A stretch of DNA of 11,810 nt, from contig CALFYQ010000450.1 in the NCBI GenBank assembly GCA_937952085.1, positions 1 to 11,810 on the forward strand, read 5' to 3'. The notes beneath the pieces are model-generated. The model worked only from the letters and a program-made list of their open reading frames with translations, ran no database searches and was not told where the DNA came from. Position 1 is the stretch's first letter. Every line of letters starts with the position of its first letter. A program made the position numbers and the translations under genes. Shown piece after piece: positions 1 through 6,322 of this stretch. Origin of the DNA: an uncultured Paracoccaceae bacterium. GTDB lineage: Bacteria > Pseudomonadota > Alphaproteobacteria > Rhodobacterales > Rhodobacteraceae.

Positions 1-735
1 CTTCTCCGGGGCCGCCGCCTTGTCGAGATAGACATGGCAGATGCCTTCGAGATGGGCGAAGACCGGCACCCGCGCCTCGGCCTGCACCCGGCCGACCAGC
101 CCCTTGCCGCCGCGCGGCACGATCACGTCGATCCATTCCGTCGCCGTCAGCATGGCGCCGACGAAGGCGCGGTCCCGCGTCGGGGCGATCTGCACCGCGT
201 CCTCGGGAAGGCCGGCGGCGCGGAGCCCGTCGATCAGGCAGGCGTGGATCGCGCCGGAGGAGTGGAAGCTTTCCGACCCGCCCCGGAGGATCGCCGCGTT
301 GCCCGACTTGAGGCAGAGCCCGCCGGCATCGGCCGTCACGTTCGGCCGGCTCTCGTAGATCACGCCGACGACGCCGATGGGCGTCCGCACCCGGCGAATG
401 CGGAGCCCGTTCGGCGGGGTCCATTCCGCCATCACCTCGCCCACCGGGTCGGGCTGCGCCGCCACCGCCCGAAGCCCCTCGGCCATGCCGGCGATGCGGC
501 CCTCGTCGAGCAGGAGCCGGTCGCGCATCGCGGTGGAAAGGCCGTCCGCCGCCGCCATGTCGGCCGCGTTCGCCGCGGCGATCTCGCCCTTCCGTTCCAT
601 CACCGCGTCGGCAGCCGCGTTCAGCGCCGCGGTCTTGGCCTCGGATGGCGCGAAGGCGAGTGCCGCCGCGGCCGCCTTCGCCCGCGCGCCGATCTCCGCC
701 ATCGCCGCCGCCGCGTCCCGCCTGTCGCCGTCCAT
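1..735 (-). CDS. proA: Gamma-glutamyl phosphate reductase (glutamate-5-semialdehyde dehydrogenase), C-terminus cut by window edge
   Basis: Cytoplasmic enzyme that reduces glutamyl-5-phosphate to glutamate-5-semialdehyde with NADPH, the second step of proline synthesis. The first 245 residues are present, in frame to base 1. Recognisable family segments are GVVGVIYESRPNVTADAGGL (about residues 115-134), CLKSGNAAILRGGSE just after it, VIVPRGGKGLV further on, and HLEGICHVYLDKAAAPEK at the cut end. The catalytic cysteine of this aldehyde-dehydrogenase-like family lies beyond this point, so it cannot be checked. The start is the ATG at 735, which has a GGAGG five bases upstream (745-741) and sits 11 nt after the proB stop. 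It is the last visible gene of the rtcB-GNAT-obgE-proB-proA set, and its partner ProB supplies its unstable substrate. Family assignment is very secure. Whether more genes follow is not visible. Confidence 0.97.
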   Translation of the reverse strand, partial: MDGDRRDAAAAMAEIGARAKAAAAALAFAPSEAKTAALNAAADAVMERKGEIAAANAADMAAADGLSTAMRDRLLLDEGRIAGMAEGLRAVAAQPDPVGEVMAEWTPPNGLRIRRVRTPIGVVGVIYESRPNVTADAGGLCLKSGNAAILRGGSESFHSSGAIHACLIDGLRAAGLPEDAVQIAPTRDRAFVGAMLTATEWIDVIVPRGGKGLVGRVQAEARVPVFAHLEGICHVYLDKAAAPEK

Positions 736-746
736 CGCCGCCTCCG

Positions 747-1886
747 TCAGCCCCAGAGCACCATGTCGTCCCGGTGCGCCATCGCGGCGCGGCCGGCATA
801 GCCGAGCGCCGCCTCGATCCGGTCGGAGCGGAGCCCGGCGATCCGCCGCGCCTCCTCCGCGCCATAGCTCACCAGCGCGACGCCCAGCGCCGCGCCATCC
901 TCGCCGGCGATCGCGACAGGGTCGCCGCGGTCGAACGCGCCCTCGACCCGCCGCACCCCGGCCGGCAGGAGCGATTTCCCGCGCCGGAGCGCGCTCGCAG
1001 CGCCGGAATCGACGATCAGCCGCCCCTCCGGCGGCATCGCCGCGATCCAGAGCTTCCGCGCCGCCTGCGGGCTCGCCTCCGGCGCGAACCAGGTCGCTCG
1101 CGCGCCGGCGAGAAGCGCGCCGATCGGCCGCTCCCGGTCGCCGAGCGTGATCGCCATGCCGCAGCCCGCTTTCATCGCCGTCTTGGCGGCGAGGAGTTTG
1201 GTCTTCATCCCGCCCTTGGCGCCCGCCGTCCCGGCGCCGCCGGCCTTCGCCTCGATCTCCGGCGTCAGCTCCGTCACCAGCGGGATATGCGCCGCGTTCG
1301 GGTCGCTCCGCGGGTCGGCCTCGTAAAGGCCGTCCACGTCGGAGAGGAGCACCAGCGCGTCCGCTCCCGCCATCGCCGCCACCTGCGCGGCGAGCCGGTC
1401 GTTGTCGCCGTAGCGGATCTCGTCGGTGGCGATGGTGTCGTTCTCGTTCACCACCGGCACGACCTCGTGCGCGAGGAGGGTGCGGAGCGTGGCGCGGCCG
1501 TTGAGATAACGCCGCCGGTCGCGGCTGTCGTCGAGCGTCACCAGAACCTGGCCCGCCTTCAGCCCGTGCGGCTCCAACGCCGCCTCCCAGGCCCGCGCGA
1601 GCCGGATCTGCCCGACCGCCGCCGAAGCCTGCGCCGCTTCGAGCGGCAGCGCCCCCGGCTTCAGCCCGAGCGCCCGGCGCCCGAGCGCGATGGCGCCGGA
1701 CGAGACCAGCACCACCTCCGCCCCCCGCGCCCGGAGCGCGGCGAGATCGGCGGCGAGCCCGGCGACCCAGGCGCTGCGGACGGCCCCGGTCGCCCCATCC
1801 ACCAGGAGCGCGGAGCCGACCTTCACCACCACGCGACGCGCCGTTCCGAGCGCCAGCGCAGCGGGCGAAAGCGTCAGGGCTTCCAC
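747..1886 (-). CDS. proB: Glutamate 5-kinase with C-terminal PUA domain
   Basis: Phosphorylates L-glutamate with ATP to glutamyl-5-phosphate, the committed step of proline synthesis and in known homologues the point of proline feedback inhibition. The 379 residues match the two-domain bacterial form. An amino-acid-kinase domain spans roughly 15-265, with KVGSALL (22-28), SSGAIA (62-67), NENDTIATDE (147-156), YGDND (159-163), LLSDVDGLY (180-188) and the glycine-rich GGMKTK (225-230). A PUA domain follows at about 285-370. The start is a GTG at 1886 lying inside the end of obgE (13-nt overlap), with purine-rich sequence (GGAGGAAGGGGAG) upstream, so translation is probably coupled to obgE. The ATP-site loop reads AGAKGGM where many ProBs have a GTGGM form. 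proA follows after 11 nt. Function is secure. The extra N-terminal residues before ARRVVVKVG depend on the GTG being correct. Confidence 0.97.
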   Translation of the reverse strand: MEALTLSPAALALGTARRVVVKVGSALLVDGATGAVRSAWVAGLAADLAALRARGAEVVLVSSGAIALGRRALGLKPGALPLEAAQASAAVGQIRLARAWEAALEPHGLKAGQVLVTLDDSRDRRRYLNGRATLRTLLAHEVVPVVNENDTIATDEIRYGDNDRLAAQVAAMAGADALVLLSDVDGLYEADPRSDPNAAHIPLVTELTPEIEAKAGGAGTAGAKGGMKTKLLAAKTAMKAGCGMAITLGDRERPIGALLAGARATWFAPEASPQAARKLWIAAMPPEGRLIVDSGAASALRRGKSLLPAGVRRVEGAFDRGDPVAIAGEDGAALGVALVSYGAEEARRIAGLRSDRIEAALGYAGRAAMAHRDDMVLWG

Positions 1887-2914
1887 GGCGCGGGCTCCCC
1901 TTCCTCCACCGCCTTCTCGGCCCGGCGGGCGCGGTCGATCTCGGCGCAGAGCGCCCGGAGCGCGCCCTGCACGCCCGCGCCGGTGGCGCCGGAGAGCATC
2001 CGCACATCCTCCGCGCCGGCCTCCTCGAGCGCGGCGCGCTTTTCGGCGGCGGCCTCCTCGGTCAGCGCGTCGATCTTGTTGAGGGCGACGATCCGCGGCT
2101 TCTCGTCGAGCCCGCCGCCATAGGCGGAAAGCTCCTCAACGATGGTGAGGTAATCCGCCGCCGGGTCTTCCGACGCGCCGTCGACGAGATGCAGCAGCAC
2201 CGCGCAGCGCTCGACATGGCCGAGGAACCGGTCGCCGAGGCCCCTGCCCTCATGCGCGCCCTCGATCAGGCCCGGAATGTCCGCCAGCACGAATTCGCGC
2301 CCGTCGAGCCCGACGACGCCAAGCTGCGGCGCGAGCGTGGTGAACGGGTAATCGGCGATCTTCGGCCGGGCGTTGGAGACGGCGGCGAGGAAGGTGGACT
2401 TGCCGGCGTTCGGCAGCCCGACCAGCCCGGCGTCGGCGATCAGCTTCAGCCGCAGCCAGAGCGTCCGCTCCACCGCCGGCTGGCCGGGGTTGGCGTGCCG
2501 CGGCGCCTGGTTGGTGGAGGTCTTGAACTGCGCGTTGCCCCAGCCGCCATTGCCGCCGCGGGCGACGACGAGCTTCTGGCCCGGCGTGGTGAGATCGGCG
2601 ACCACCGTCTCCTCGTCCTCCTCCAGCACCTCGGTGCCGACCGGAACGCGAAGCACGATGTCGTCGCCGTCCGCGCCGGTGCGCTGCTTGCCGGCGCCGC
2701 CCTGGCCGTTCTGCGCGAAGAAGTGCTGCTGGTAGCGGAAGTCGATCAGCGTGTTGAGCCCTTCGGCCACCTCGATGATCACGTCGCCGCCGCGGCCGCC
2801 ATCGCCGCCATCCGGCCCGCCGCGCTCGACGAACTTCTCCCGCCGGAAGGAGATCGAGCCGTTCCCCCCCGCGCCCGAGCGGACATAGACCTTGGCGAGA
2901 TCGAGGAACTTCAC
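1874..2914 (-). CDS. obgE: Obg-family GTPase (ObgE/CgtA), ribosome assembly
   Basis: Essential GTPase that in known bacteria binds the 50S precursor and links ribosome assembly to nucleotide levels, including (p)ppGpp. The 346 residues have the usual two-part layout. The glycine-rich Obg fold covers about 1-158 (SGAGGNGSISFRREKF near the start, GGNGGWGNAQF at 120-130, NQAPR at 135-139). The G domain has P-loop GLPNAGKST (166-174), the switch threonines in FTT (191-193), DIPG (212-215), NKID (279-282) and a SGA G5 motif (308-310). The extended C-terminal OCT domain found in some Firmicutes is absent, as usual for Proteobacteria. The start is GTG at 2914, overlapping the stop of the upstream GNAT gene by 4 nt, with GGAG about 8 nt upstream. 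proB begins inside its 3' end. The position downstream of rplU-rpmA is the widespread bacterial arrangement. Confidence 0.98.
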   Translation of the reverse strand: MKFLDLAKVYVRSGAGGNGSISFRREKFVERGGPDGGDGGRGGDVIIEVAEGLNTLIDFRYQQHFFAQNGQGGAGKQRTGADGDDIVLRVPVGTEVLEEDEETVVADLTTPGQKLVVARGGNGGWGNAQFKTSTNQAPRHANPGQPAVERTLWLRLKLIADAGLVGLPNAGKSTFLAAVSNARPKIADYPFTTLAPQLGVVGLDGREFVLADIPGLIEGAHEGRGLGDRFLGHVERCAVLLHLVDGASEDPAADYLTIVEELSAYGGGLDEKPRIVALNKIDALTEEAAAEKRAALEEAGAEDVRMLSGATGAGVQGALRALCAEIDRARRAEKAVEEGEPAPWKP

Positions 2915-3438
2915 GATCCGAACTCCAGCGTGAAGAGGCGCCGCGGGCGCATCTGGTTGCGCGCGACGGAGAAGATCTCTCCCCGCCCCGTTTCGCGGAA
3001 ACCCGCGTTGGTCAGCACGTGGACCGAGGCCTCGTTGCCCTCGCCGACCCCGGCGTCGAGCCGCGAGACGCCGCTCGCCCGCGCCGCCTCGACGACGGCG
3101 AGCGCCGCCTCGGAGGCGTAGCCGGTGTTCCAGAACGGCGGGCCGACCCAGAAGCCGAGCTCCTTCATCCCCTTGCGGCTGATGACGCTGATCACCCCGA
3201 TGAATTCCGGCCCCTCGATCTTGCCGGCGTCCATCGCCCAGACATGCTCGCTCGCCCGGTCGCGGAGCGCGCGCTCGATGAAGGCCTCGGCGGCGCCGGG
3301 CGGATAGGGGTGGGGAACGGCGGCCAGCATCTCCGCCACCCGCCGATCGCCCACATAAAGGGCGATCGGCCCCGCATCGGAAAGGCGGGGGCGGCGGAGC
3401 GTCAGGCGCTCGGTCTCGATGGCGTCGGGCAGGTTCAT
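2911..3438 (-). CDS. GNAT-family N-acetyltransferase, RimJ/RimL-like
   Basis: Predicted acetyl-CoA-dependent N-acetyltransferase of 175 residues. It opens with the typical phrase IETERLTLRRPRLSDA (7-22). Around 92-110 it carries KELGFWVGPPFWNTGYASE, the beta-strand and acetyl-CoA loop region. It also has NEASVHVLTNAGF (135-147), the C-terminal signature of this branch. The acceptor is unknown. Relatives act on ribosomal-protein N-termini, other proteins or small molecules, and a ribosomal substrate is only suggested by the neighbours. The reading frame is open up to 3648, but that part overlaps rtcB. The ATG at 3438 begins the homologous region, has AGAGGA upstream and lies 22 nt after the rtcB stop, so it is the better start. 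The stop overlaps the obgE GTG by 4 nt, indicating co-translation with the GTPase. The fold is confident; the substrate is not known. Confidence 0.9.
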   Translation of the reverse strand: MNLPDAIETERLTLRRPRLSDAGPIALYVGDRRVAEMLAAVPHPYPPGAAEAFIERALRDRASEHVWAMDAGKIEGPEFIGVISVISRKGMKELGFWVGPPFWNTGYASEAALAVVEAARASGVSRLDAGVGEGNEASVHVLTNAGFRETGRGEIFSVARNQMRPRRLFTLEFGS

Positions 3439-3460
3439 GCCCCGATCCTCTTCTTCGCGC

Positions 3461-4870
3461 TCATGCCGCAGGCGGCCGGGAGCGTCTTGCGCGGGCCTTG
3501 ATACGCCACGGCGCGTTGCGCTCCCAGTCCCCCGCCATGATCGAGCCGTGGGGCTCGATCTCGTCCACCACCTCGGCCAGCCGGAACCGCTCCATCGCGG
3601 CGCGGACCGTGGCGGCCGGCTTGTAGGCGCTCGGCAGTTCGGAGACATCGATCTCGCCGGAGAAGAAGCGGACGTCGAGCCCCGCCGTCTCCGCCGCGAA
3701 GATCTCCGCCTCGCTCCGCCCTTCGAGCCGGCGCTTGTGCGCCGTGCGCGAGAGGTTCCGCCCCGCCCCGTGCGGCGCGAAGCCGAGCGCCCCCGGCGCG
3801 TCGCCGCCGCGGACGATCAGGATCGGTTCCGCCATGTTGAGCGGCACGATCTGCACCCCCTCGCCATCCGGCAGGAACGCCGGGTTGACCGGCGTCGCCC
3901 CCTTCGCGTGGTGGAAGCGGTCGCCCTCGCGGAAGACGAAGTTGTGCTCGTTCCAGAACCGCCGCTCCGGATTGGCGCGCCCGCGGTCGGACCAGAGCGA
4001 CTCGAGCGCCGCCTGGTGGATCGCGTTGTGGTTCGCCTTGGTCCAGCGGCGGACGAGCTGGAGCGCCTCCCAGTAGGCGCGCCCCTCCTCGCTGTCCGCC
4101 GGAATCCAGGCGTTCTCCTTGGCCGTCGCCGGAGAGAGCTTCCGACGCCATCGCTCCGCCGCCTTCATGCCGAGCGTGTAGAGGCCAGCCCCCGGCCCGC
4201 GAGAGCCGTGGTGCGTGACGAGACAGGCGTTCCCCGTCGCCTTCGAGCGGCCGACGAAGGCGAAGTGGTTGCCGTCGCCCTGCGTGCCCATGTGTTCCTG
4301 CGCCGCCTGCAAGATCTTGGCGTCGCGGAGGAAGGCGTTCTCGCGGAACGCGTCGAGGAGCGCGAGCGACACGGTGAAGCGCCGCCCGTTCGCGCGCCCG
4401 CCCGGCCCGAAATGGGTGACCTTGTGAACCGCGTTCAGAAGGTCTTCGGGGCTCGCCTCCCGCACCTCGGTCAGCATCACCGAGCAGCAGATGTCGGCGG
4501 AATGCATCCCCGGATGGATCGCGTTCTCGGCCGTGACGACTCCGCCGACCGGGATGGTTCCCTCCGGCCCTGCCGGGCAGGCGTCCGGCATCACGGCGCC
4601 GGCGCGGATCGTCGGCGTCCGCATCAGCGCGGCCATGCTAGCGCGCACCCGGGCCGCGTTCGCGGCCTCGAGTTCGTCCTCGGCCTCAAGATGGAAGGCG
4701 AAGTCCGGCGCGGCCTGGAGGGGCAGCTTCGGCGCCGGGCGGCGCGCCTCGACGAAGGCGGCGAGCGCCTCGCCCGAGAGCCCCTGCGCGTTTGCCTCGA
4801 CGAGCGACGCGCCGAGTTCGGGCCCCTGCGGCAGCCCGAGCGACATCAGTTCCCTGGCGGTGACGACCAT
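3461..4870 (-). CDS. rtcB: RtcB-family RNA ligase, divergent form
   Basis: Members join RNA 2',3'-cyclic phosphate or 3'-phosphate ends to 5'-OH ends using GTP and Mn2+, through a guanylylated histidine. This 469-residue protein keeps what appear to be all the metal and nucleotide ligands: D126 and C129 (SADICCSVM), H202 (GDGNHF, 198-203), H220 (HHGSRG), H321 (HHAKGA) and the guanylylation histidine H367 (APHGAGRNLSR). The usual PDxHxG stretch instead reads PDACPAGPEGTIPVGG (95-110), so this is a divergent subgroup and its substrate could differ from the classical enzyme. It is longer than E. coli RtcB (408). The start is ATG at 4870 with a perfect AAGGAGG (4883-4877) six bases upstream. It is preceded by the rpmA terminator and followed after 22 nt by the GNAT gene. 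No archease, RtcA or RtcR gene lies in the window. Family assignment is secure; the exact role is open. Confidence 0.93.
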   Translation of the reverse strand: MVVTARELMSLGLPQGPELGASLVEANAQGLSGEALAAFVEARRPAPKLPLQAAPDFAFHLEAEDELEAANAARVRASMAALMRTPTIRAGAVMPDACPAGPEGTIPVGGVVTAENAIHPGMHSADICCSVMLTEVREASPEDLLNAVHKVTHFGPGGRANGRRFTVSLALLDAFRENAFLRDAKILQAAQEHMGTQGDGNHFAFVGRSKATGNACLVTHHGSRGPGAGLYTLGMKAAERWRRKLSPATAKENAWIPADSEEGRAYWEALQLVRRWTKANHNAIHQAALESLWSDRGRANPERRFWNEHNFVFREGDRFHHAKGATPVNPAFLPDGEGVQIVPLNMAEPILIVRGGDAPGALGFAPHGAGRNLSRTAHKRRLEGRSEAEIFAAETAGLDVRFFSGEIDVSELPSAYKPAATVRAAMERFRLAEVVDEIEPHGSIMAGDWERNAPWRIKARARRSRPPAA

Positions 4871-4876
4871 GACCTG

Positions 4877-4883
4877 CCTCCTT
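4877..4883 (-). promoter_or_regulatory. Strong Shine-Dalgarno of rtcB
   Basis: Read on the minus strand this is AAGGAGG, a perfect anti-16S match six bases before the rtcB ATG. It fixes that start and suggests efficient initiation once a transcript is made. The 3' half of a tiny inverted repeat (CTTGC-C-GCAAG) touches its first bases, but the stem is too short to argue for sequestration. Confidence 0.8.
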
Positions 4884-4907
4884 GCGGCAAGCCGGCCCCC
4901 CGGAACG

Positions 4908-4938
4908 AGAAAGGGGACCGGCGTCTCCGCCGATCCCC
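4908..4938 (-). terminator. Intrinsic terminator after rpmA
   Basis: On the minus strand GGGGATCGGCG and CGCCGGTCCCC form an 11-bp stem (4938-4928 with 4923-4913). It contains one U-G wobble and is closed by a stable GAGA (GNRA) tetraloop, then runs into TTTCT. It lies 30 nt past the rpmA stop and about 40 nt before rtcB, so it should end or reduce the rplU-rpmA transcript ahead of rtcB. The T-tract is short and interrupted, so read-through is possible. Confidence 0.75.
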
Positions 4939-4968
4939 CCTGATGCGCTTCAGGGCGCCGATCGGCGC
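4938..4968. repeat. Two further inverted repeats abutting the rpmA terminator
   Basis: CCCTGA and TCAGGG (4938-4943 and 4950-4955) form a 6-bp hairpin with a 6-nt loop. Directly next to it is the perfect 14-bp palindrome GCGCCGATCGGCGC (4955-4968), whose last base is the final base of the rpmA stop codon. With the terminator this makes three contiguous structures. They could protect the rpmA 3' end from exonucleases, or compete with the terminator stem; which applies cannot be told from sequence. Confidence 0.6.
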
Positions 4969-5237
4969 TACTCGGCCGCCTCCGTATTCGGGAGGACGGA
5001 AATGAAGGTGCGGCCCAGCCGGCCCTTGTGGAACTTCACCGCGCCCTCGGCGGTCGCGAAGATCGTATGATCCTTGCCCATGCCGACATTGGCACCCGGC
5101 CACCACTGCGTGCCGCGCTGCCGCACCAGGATGTTGCCTGGGATCACGGCTTCGCCGCCGAACTTCTTGACGCCAAGGCGCCGGCCGGCGCTGTCGCGGC
5201 CGTTGCGTGAGGAGCCGCCTGCTTTCTTGTGAGCCAT
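4968..5237 (-). CDS. rpmA: 50S ribosomal protein L27
   Basis: Small basic protein of the large subunit whose N-terminal tail reaches toward the peptidyl-transferase centre. At 89 residues it has the normal length and opens with MAHKKAGGSSRNGRDSAGRR, the near-invariant L27 N-terminus, followed by LGVKKFGGEAVIPGNILVRQ and the WWPGANVGMGKDHTIFA region. There is no N-terminal prepeptide of the kind cleaved in Firmicutes. It starts with ATG at 5237, 12 nt after the rplU stop. An AAGGAGA SD overlaps the rplU TAA, so the two are coupled in one transcript. A hairpin series and an intrinsic terminator follow. The identification is certain. Confidence 0.99.
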   Translation of the reverse strand: MAHKKAGGSSRNGRDSAGRRLGVKKFGGEAVIPGNILVRQRGTQWWPGANVGMGKDHTIFATAEGAVKFHKGRLGRTFISVLPNTEAAE

Positions 5238-5249
5238 CTCGATCTCTCC

Positions 5250-5570
5250 TTACGCGCCGGCGTTGATCGCCGTGATCTTCACCAGCGTCAGATCCTGACG
5301 GTGGCCGCGGCGGCGCTGCGAGCTGTGCTTGCGCCGACGCTTCTTGAAGCTGATCACCTTCGGGCCGCGGGTCTGTTCGACCACCGTGGCCTCGACCGAC
5401 GCGCCCTCGACGCGCGGCGCGCCGACGGTGACGCCCGCCTCGCCGGAGACCATCAGCACCTCGTCGAAGCGGATCGTCGCGCCGGCCTCGGCCTCGATCT
5501 TCTCGACCGTGAAGATGTCGTTTGCGGCGACGCGATACTGCTTGCCGCCCGTCTTGATCACCGCGAACAT
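5250..5570 (-). CDS. rplU: 50S ribosomal protein L21
   Basis: Large-subunit protein that binds 23S rRNA together with L20. At 106 residues it is close to E. coli L21 (103), and lacks the long C-terminal extension seen in some alphaproteobacterial L21s. It begins MFAVIKTGGKQYRV and carries the basic RNA-binding stretch KKRRRKHSSQRRRGHRQ near residues 75-92, ending VKITAINAGA. The open frame continues upstream to 6290, but that part is antisense-free noise overlapping the leader and the Nudix gene. ATG 5570 is the conserved start and has GAGGAAGGA upstream. A promoter with consensus spacing lies about 150 nt upstream, leaving a structured leader of about 140 nt. rpmA follows after 12 nt. Certain. 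Confidence 0.98.
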   Translation of the reverse strand: MFAVIKTGGKQYRVAANDIFTVEKIEAEAGATIRFDEVLMVSGEAGVTVGAPRVEGASVEATVVEQTRGPKVISFKKRRRKHSSQRRRGHRQDLTLVKITAINAGA

Positions 5571-5713
5571 GTCGCGTCCTTCCTCATCGCTTCCGCGCCC
5601 TGCGGCGGCGGTTTCCCGCGCTTGATGGGCCTTGGCCCGCCTCGGACAGCGCGCCCCGCCGGATGACGAGGCGAAATTGCTCCGCCGCCGCGGCGCAAGG
5701 CGCCCCGGCGGAG
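5571..5713 (-). promoter_or_regulatory. Structured 5' leader of rplU-rpmA
   Basis: This is the probable untranslated leader between the predicted transcription start (about 5712) and the rplU ATG. At its 5' end, 5713-5680, CTCCGCCG pairs with CGGCGGAG (8 bp), and inside it GGCGC-CTT-GCGCC makes a further 5-bp stem. A second small hairpin, GGGCC-AA-GGCCC, lies at 5638-5627, and the SD region follows. Ribosomal operon leaders are often targets of autoregulation and L21 leaders are known in Firmicutes. Whether this one regulates anything is inference. No small open frame is evident in it. Confidence 0.45.
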
Positions 5714-5718
5714 CGCGC

Positions 5719-5747
5719 CTTATCCATGAAACGCCCCCGACGGTCAA
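5719..5747 (-). promoter_or_regulatory. Sigma-70-type promoter of rplU-rpmA
   Basis: On the minus strand TTGACC (5747-5742) is followed by exactly 17 nt and then GATAAG (5724-5719). The -35 matches 5 of 6 consensus bases, and the -10 has ATAA at the correct spacing relative to it. This is the clearest promoter in the window. It lies between the Nudix stop and rplU, so the ribosomal genes have their own start rather than depending on the Nudix gene. The expected transcription start is near 5712. Confidence 0.75.
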
Positions 5748-5794
5748 GCCGTTGGGTCGGGCCGCCCGCGCCCGCGCGCGAGGGGCGCCAGGGC

Positions 5795-6241
5795 TCAGAT
5801 CAGCCCGGCCGCCAGCGCCGCGCCGAAGATCGCCCGCTCCCCCTCGATCGAAAGCGCGGCGGCGGCGAATTCGGCGTCGACCCAGACCGGGTGATGATCC
5901 GGCTCGCTCGGCGCCGCGACCCGCCGGCCGGCGGCGCAAAGATAGATGTGGCAGATCTTTTCGGCGTGGAACCCGTATTCCGGCATGTAGGTGAAGCGAC
6001 GGTAGGCGCCGAGCCGGCGGAGCGGCCGGATGCGCCAGCCGGTCTCCTCCATCGCCTCGCGGTGAAGCGCGCGGAGCGGCGTCTCGCCGGAGTCGATCCC
6101 GCCCCCCGGCAGCGCCACCTCCTCGCCCGGGCTGGCGTTGAGCGCGAGCAGGACCCGGCCCTCCTTTGCGATGACGCCATAGGCGCCCGGCCTCATCCGG
6201 TGCCGCACCCCCGCCTCCGGCCAGTCTCCGAAGCGCCGCAT
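5795..6241 (-). CDS. Nudix hydrolase
   Basis: Predicted Mg2+-dependent pyrophosphohydrolase acting on a nucleoside diphosphate linked to another moiety; the substrate is not known. The 148 residues contain a full Nudix box, GGIDSGETPLRALHREAMEETGW (G47, E53, R61, E62, E65, E66, G68), inside one alpha/beta domain that begins with the typical MRPGAYGVI. The open frame can be extended to a TTG at 6283. The ATG at 6241 has GGGAG six bases upstream and matches where the conserved region begins, so I prefer it. The gene is divergent from hslO across an 81-nt gap and is followed by a GC-rich inverted repeat (5768-5788) with no T-tract, then the rplU promoter. It could be an ADP-ribose or (d)NTP-type housekeeping enzyme, but nothing here decides that. 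Confidence 0.9.
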   Translation of the reverse strand: MRRFGDWPEAGVRHRMRPGAYGVIAKEGRVLLALNASPGEEVALPGGGIDSGETPLRALHREAMEETGWRIRPLRRLGAYRRFTYMPEYGFHAEKICHIYLCAAGRRVAAPSEPDHHPVWVDAEFAAAALSIEGERAIFGAALAAGLI

Positions 6242-6267
6242 CGCCTTCTCCCGCCCTCCGCGCCGGT

Positions 6268-6296
6268 TTGCGCGGCGCAGCAAAGCGCACTATCAG
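6268..6296 (+). promoter_or_regulatory. Candidate promoter of hslO
   Basis: TTGCGC (6268-6273), a 17-nt spacer, and TATCAG (6291-6296) place a transcription start near 6303, about 20 nt before the hslO GTG and upstream of its AGGAAA ribosome site. The hexamers match the consensus only partly (3 and 4 of 6), though GC-rich alphaproteobacteria tolerate this. The same gap must also hold the Nudix promoter on the other strand, for which I see no good candidate. Confidence 0.45.
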
Positions 6297-6322
6297 GGCG
6301 CCCGAGCCGAGGAAAGACGACC

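Noticed and set aside
34..801. Long plus-strand open frame over proA/proB
   Set aside because: It is the antisense shadow of proA, a certain gene. It reads as Arg/Ala/Pro-rich text with no known motif, as expected from high GC.
645..2123. 492-codon plus-strand open frame
   Set aside because: It runs antisense to proB and the end of obgE, both certain, and shows no domain or SD.
3439..3648. N-terminal extension of the GNAT gene
   Set aside because: It overlaps the end of rtcB, has no homologous-looking sequence, and the ATG at 3438 has its own ribosome site.
5768..5788. GCGCCC/GGGCGC inverted repeat after the Nudix gene as a terminator
   Set aside because: It has a 6-bp stem, a 9-nt loop and no T-tract; this is common by chance at such GC.
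5571..6290. N-terminal extension fused to L21
   Set aside because: It reads through the leader, the promoter and the Nudix gene in another frame. L21 proteins begin at MFAVIKTGGKQY.
5663..6322. N-terminal extension fused to Hsp33
   Set aside because: It is antisense to the Nudix gene. The Hsp33 domain, candidate promoter and SD all support the GTG at 6323.
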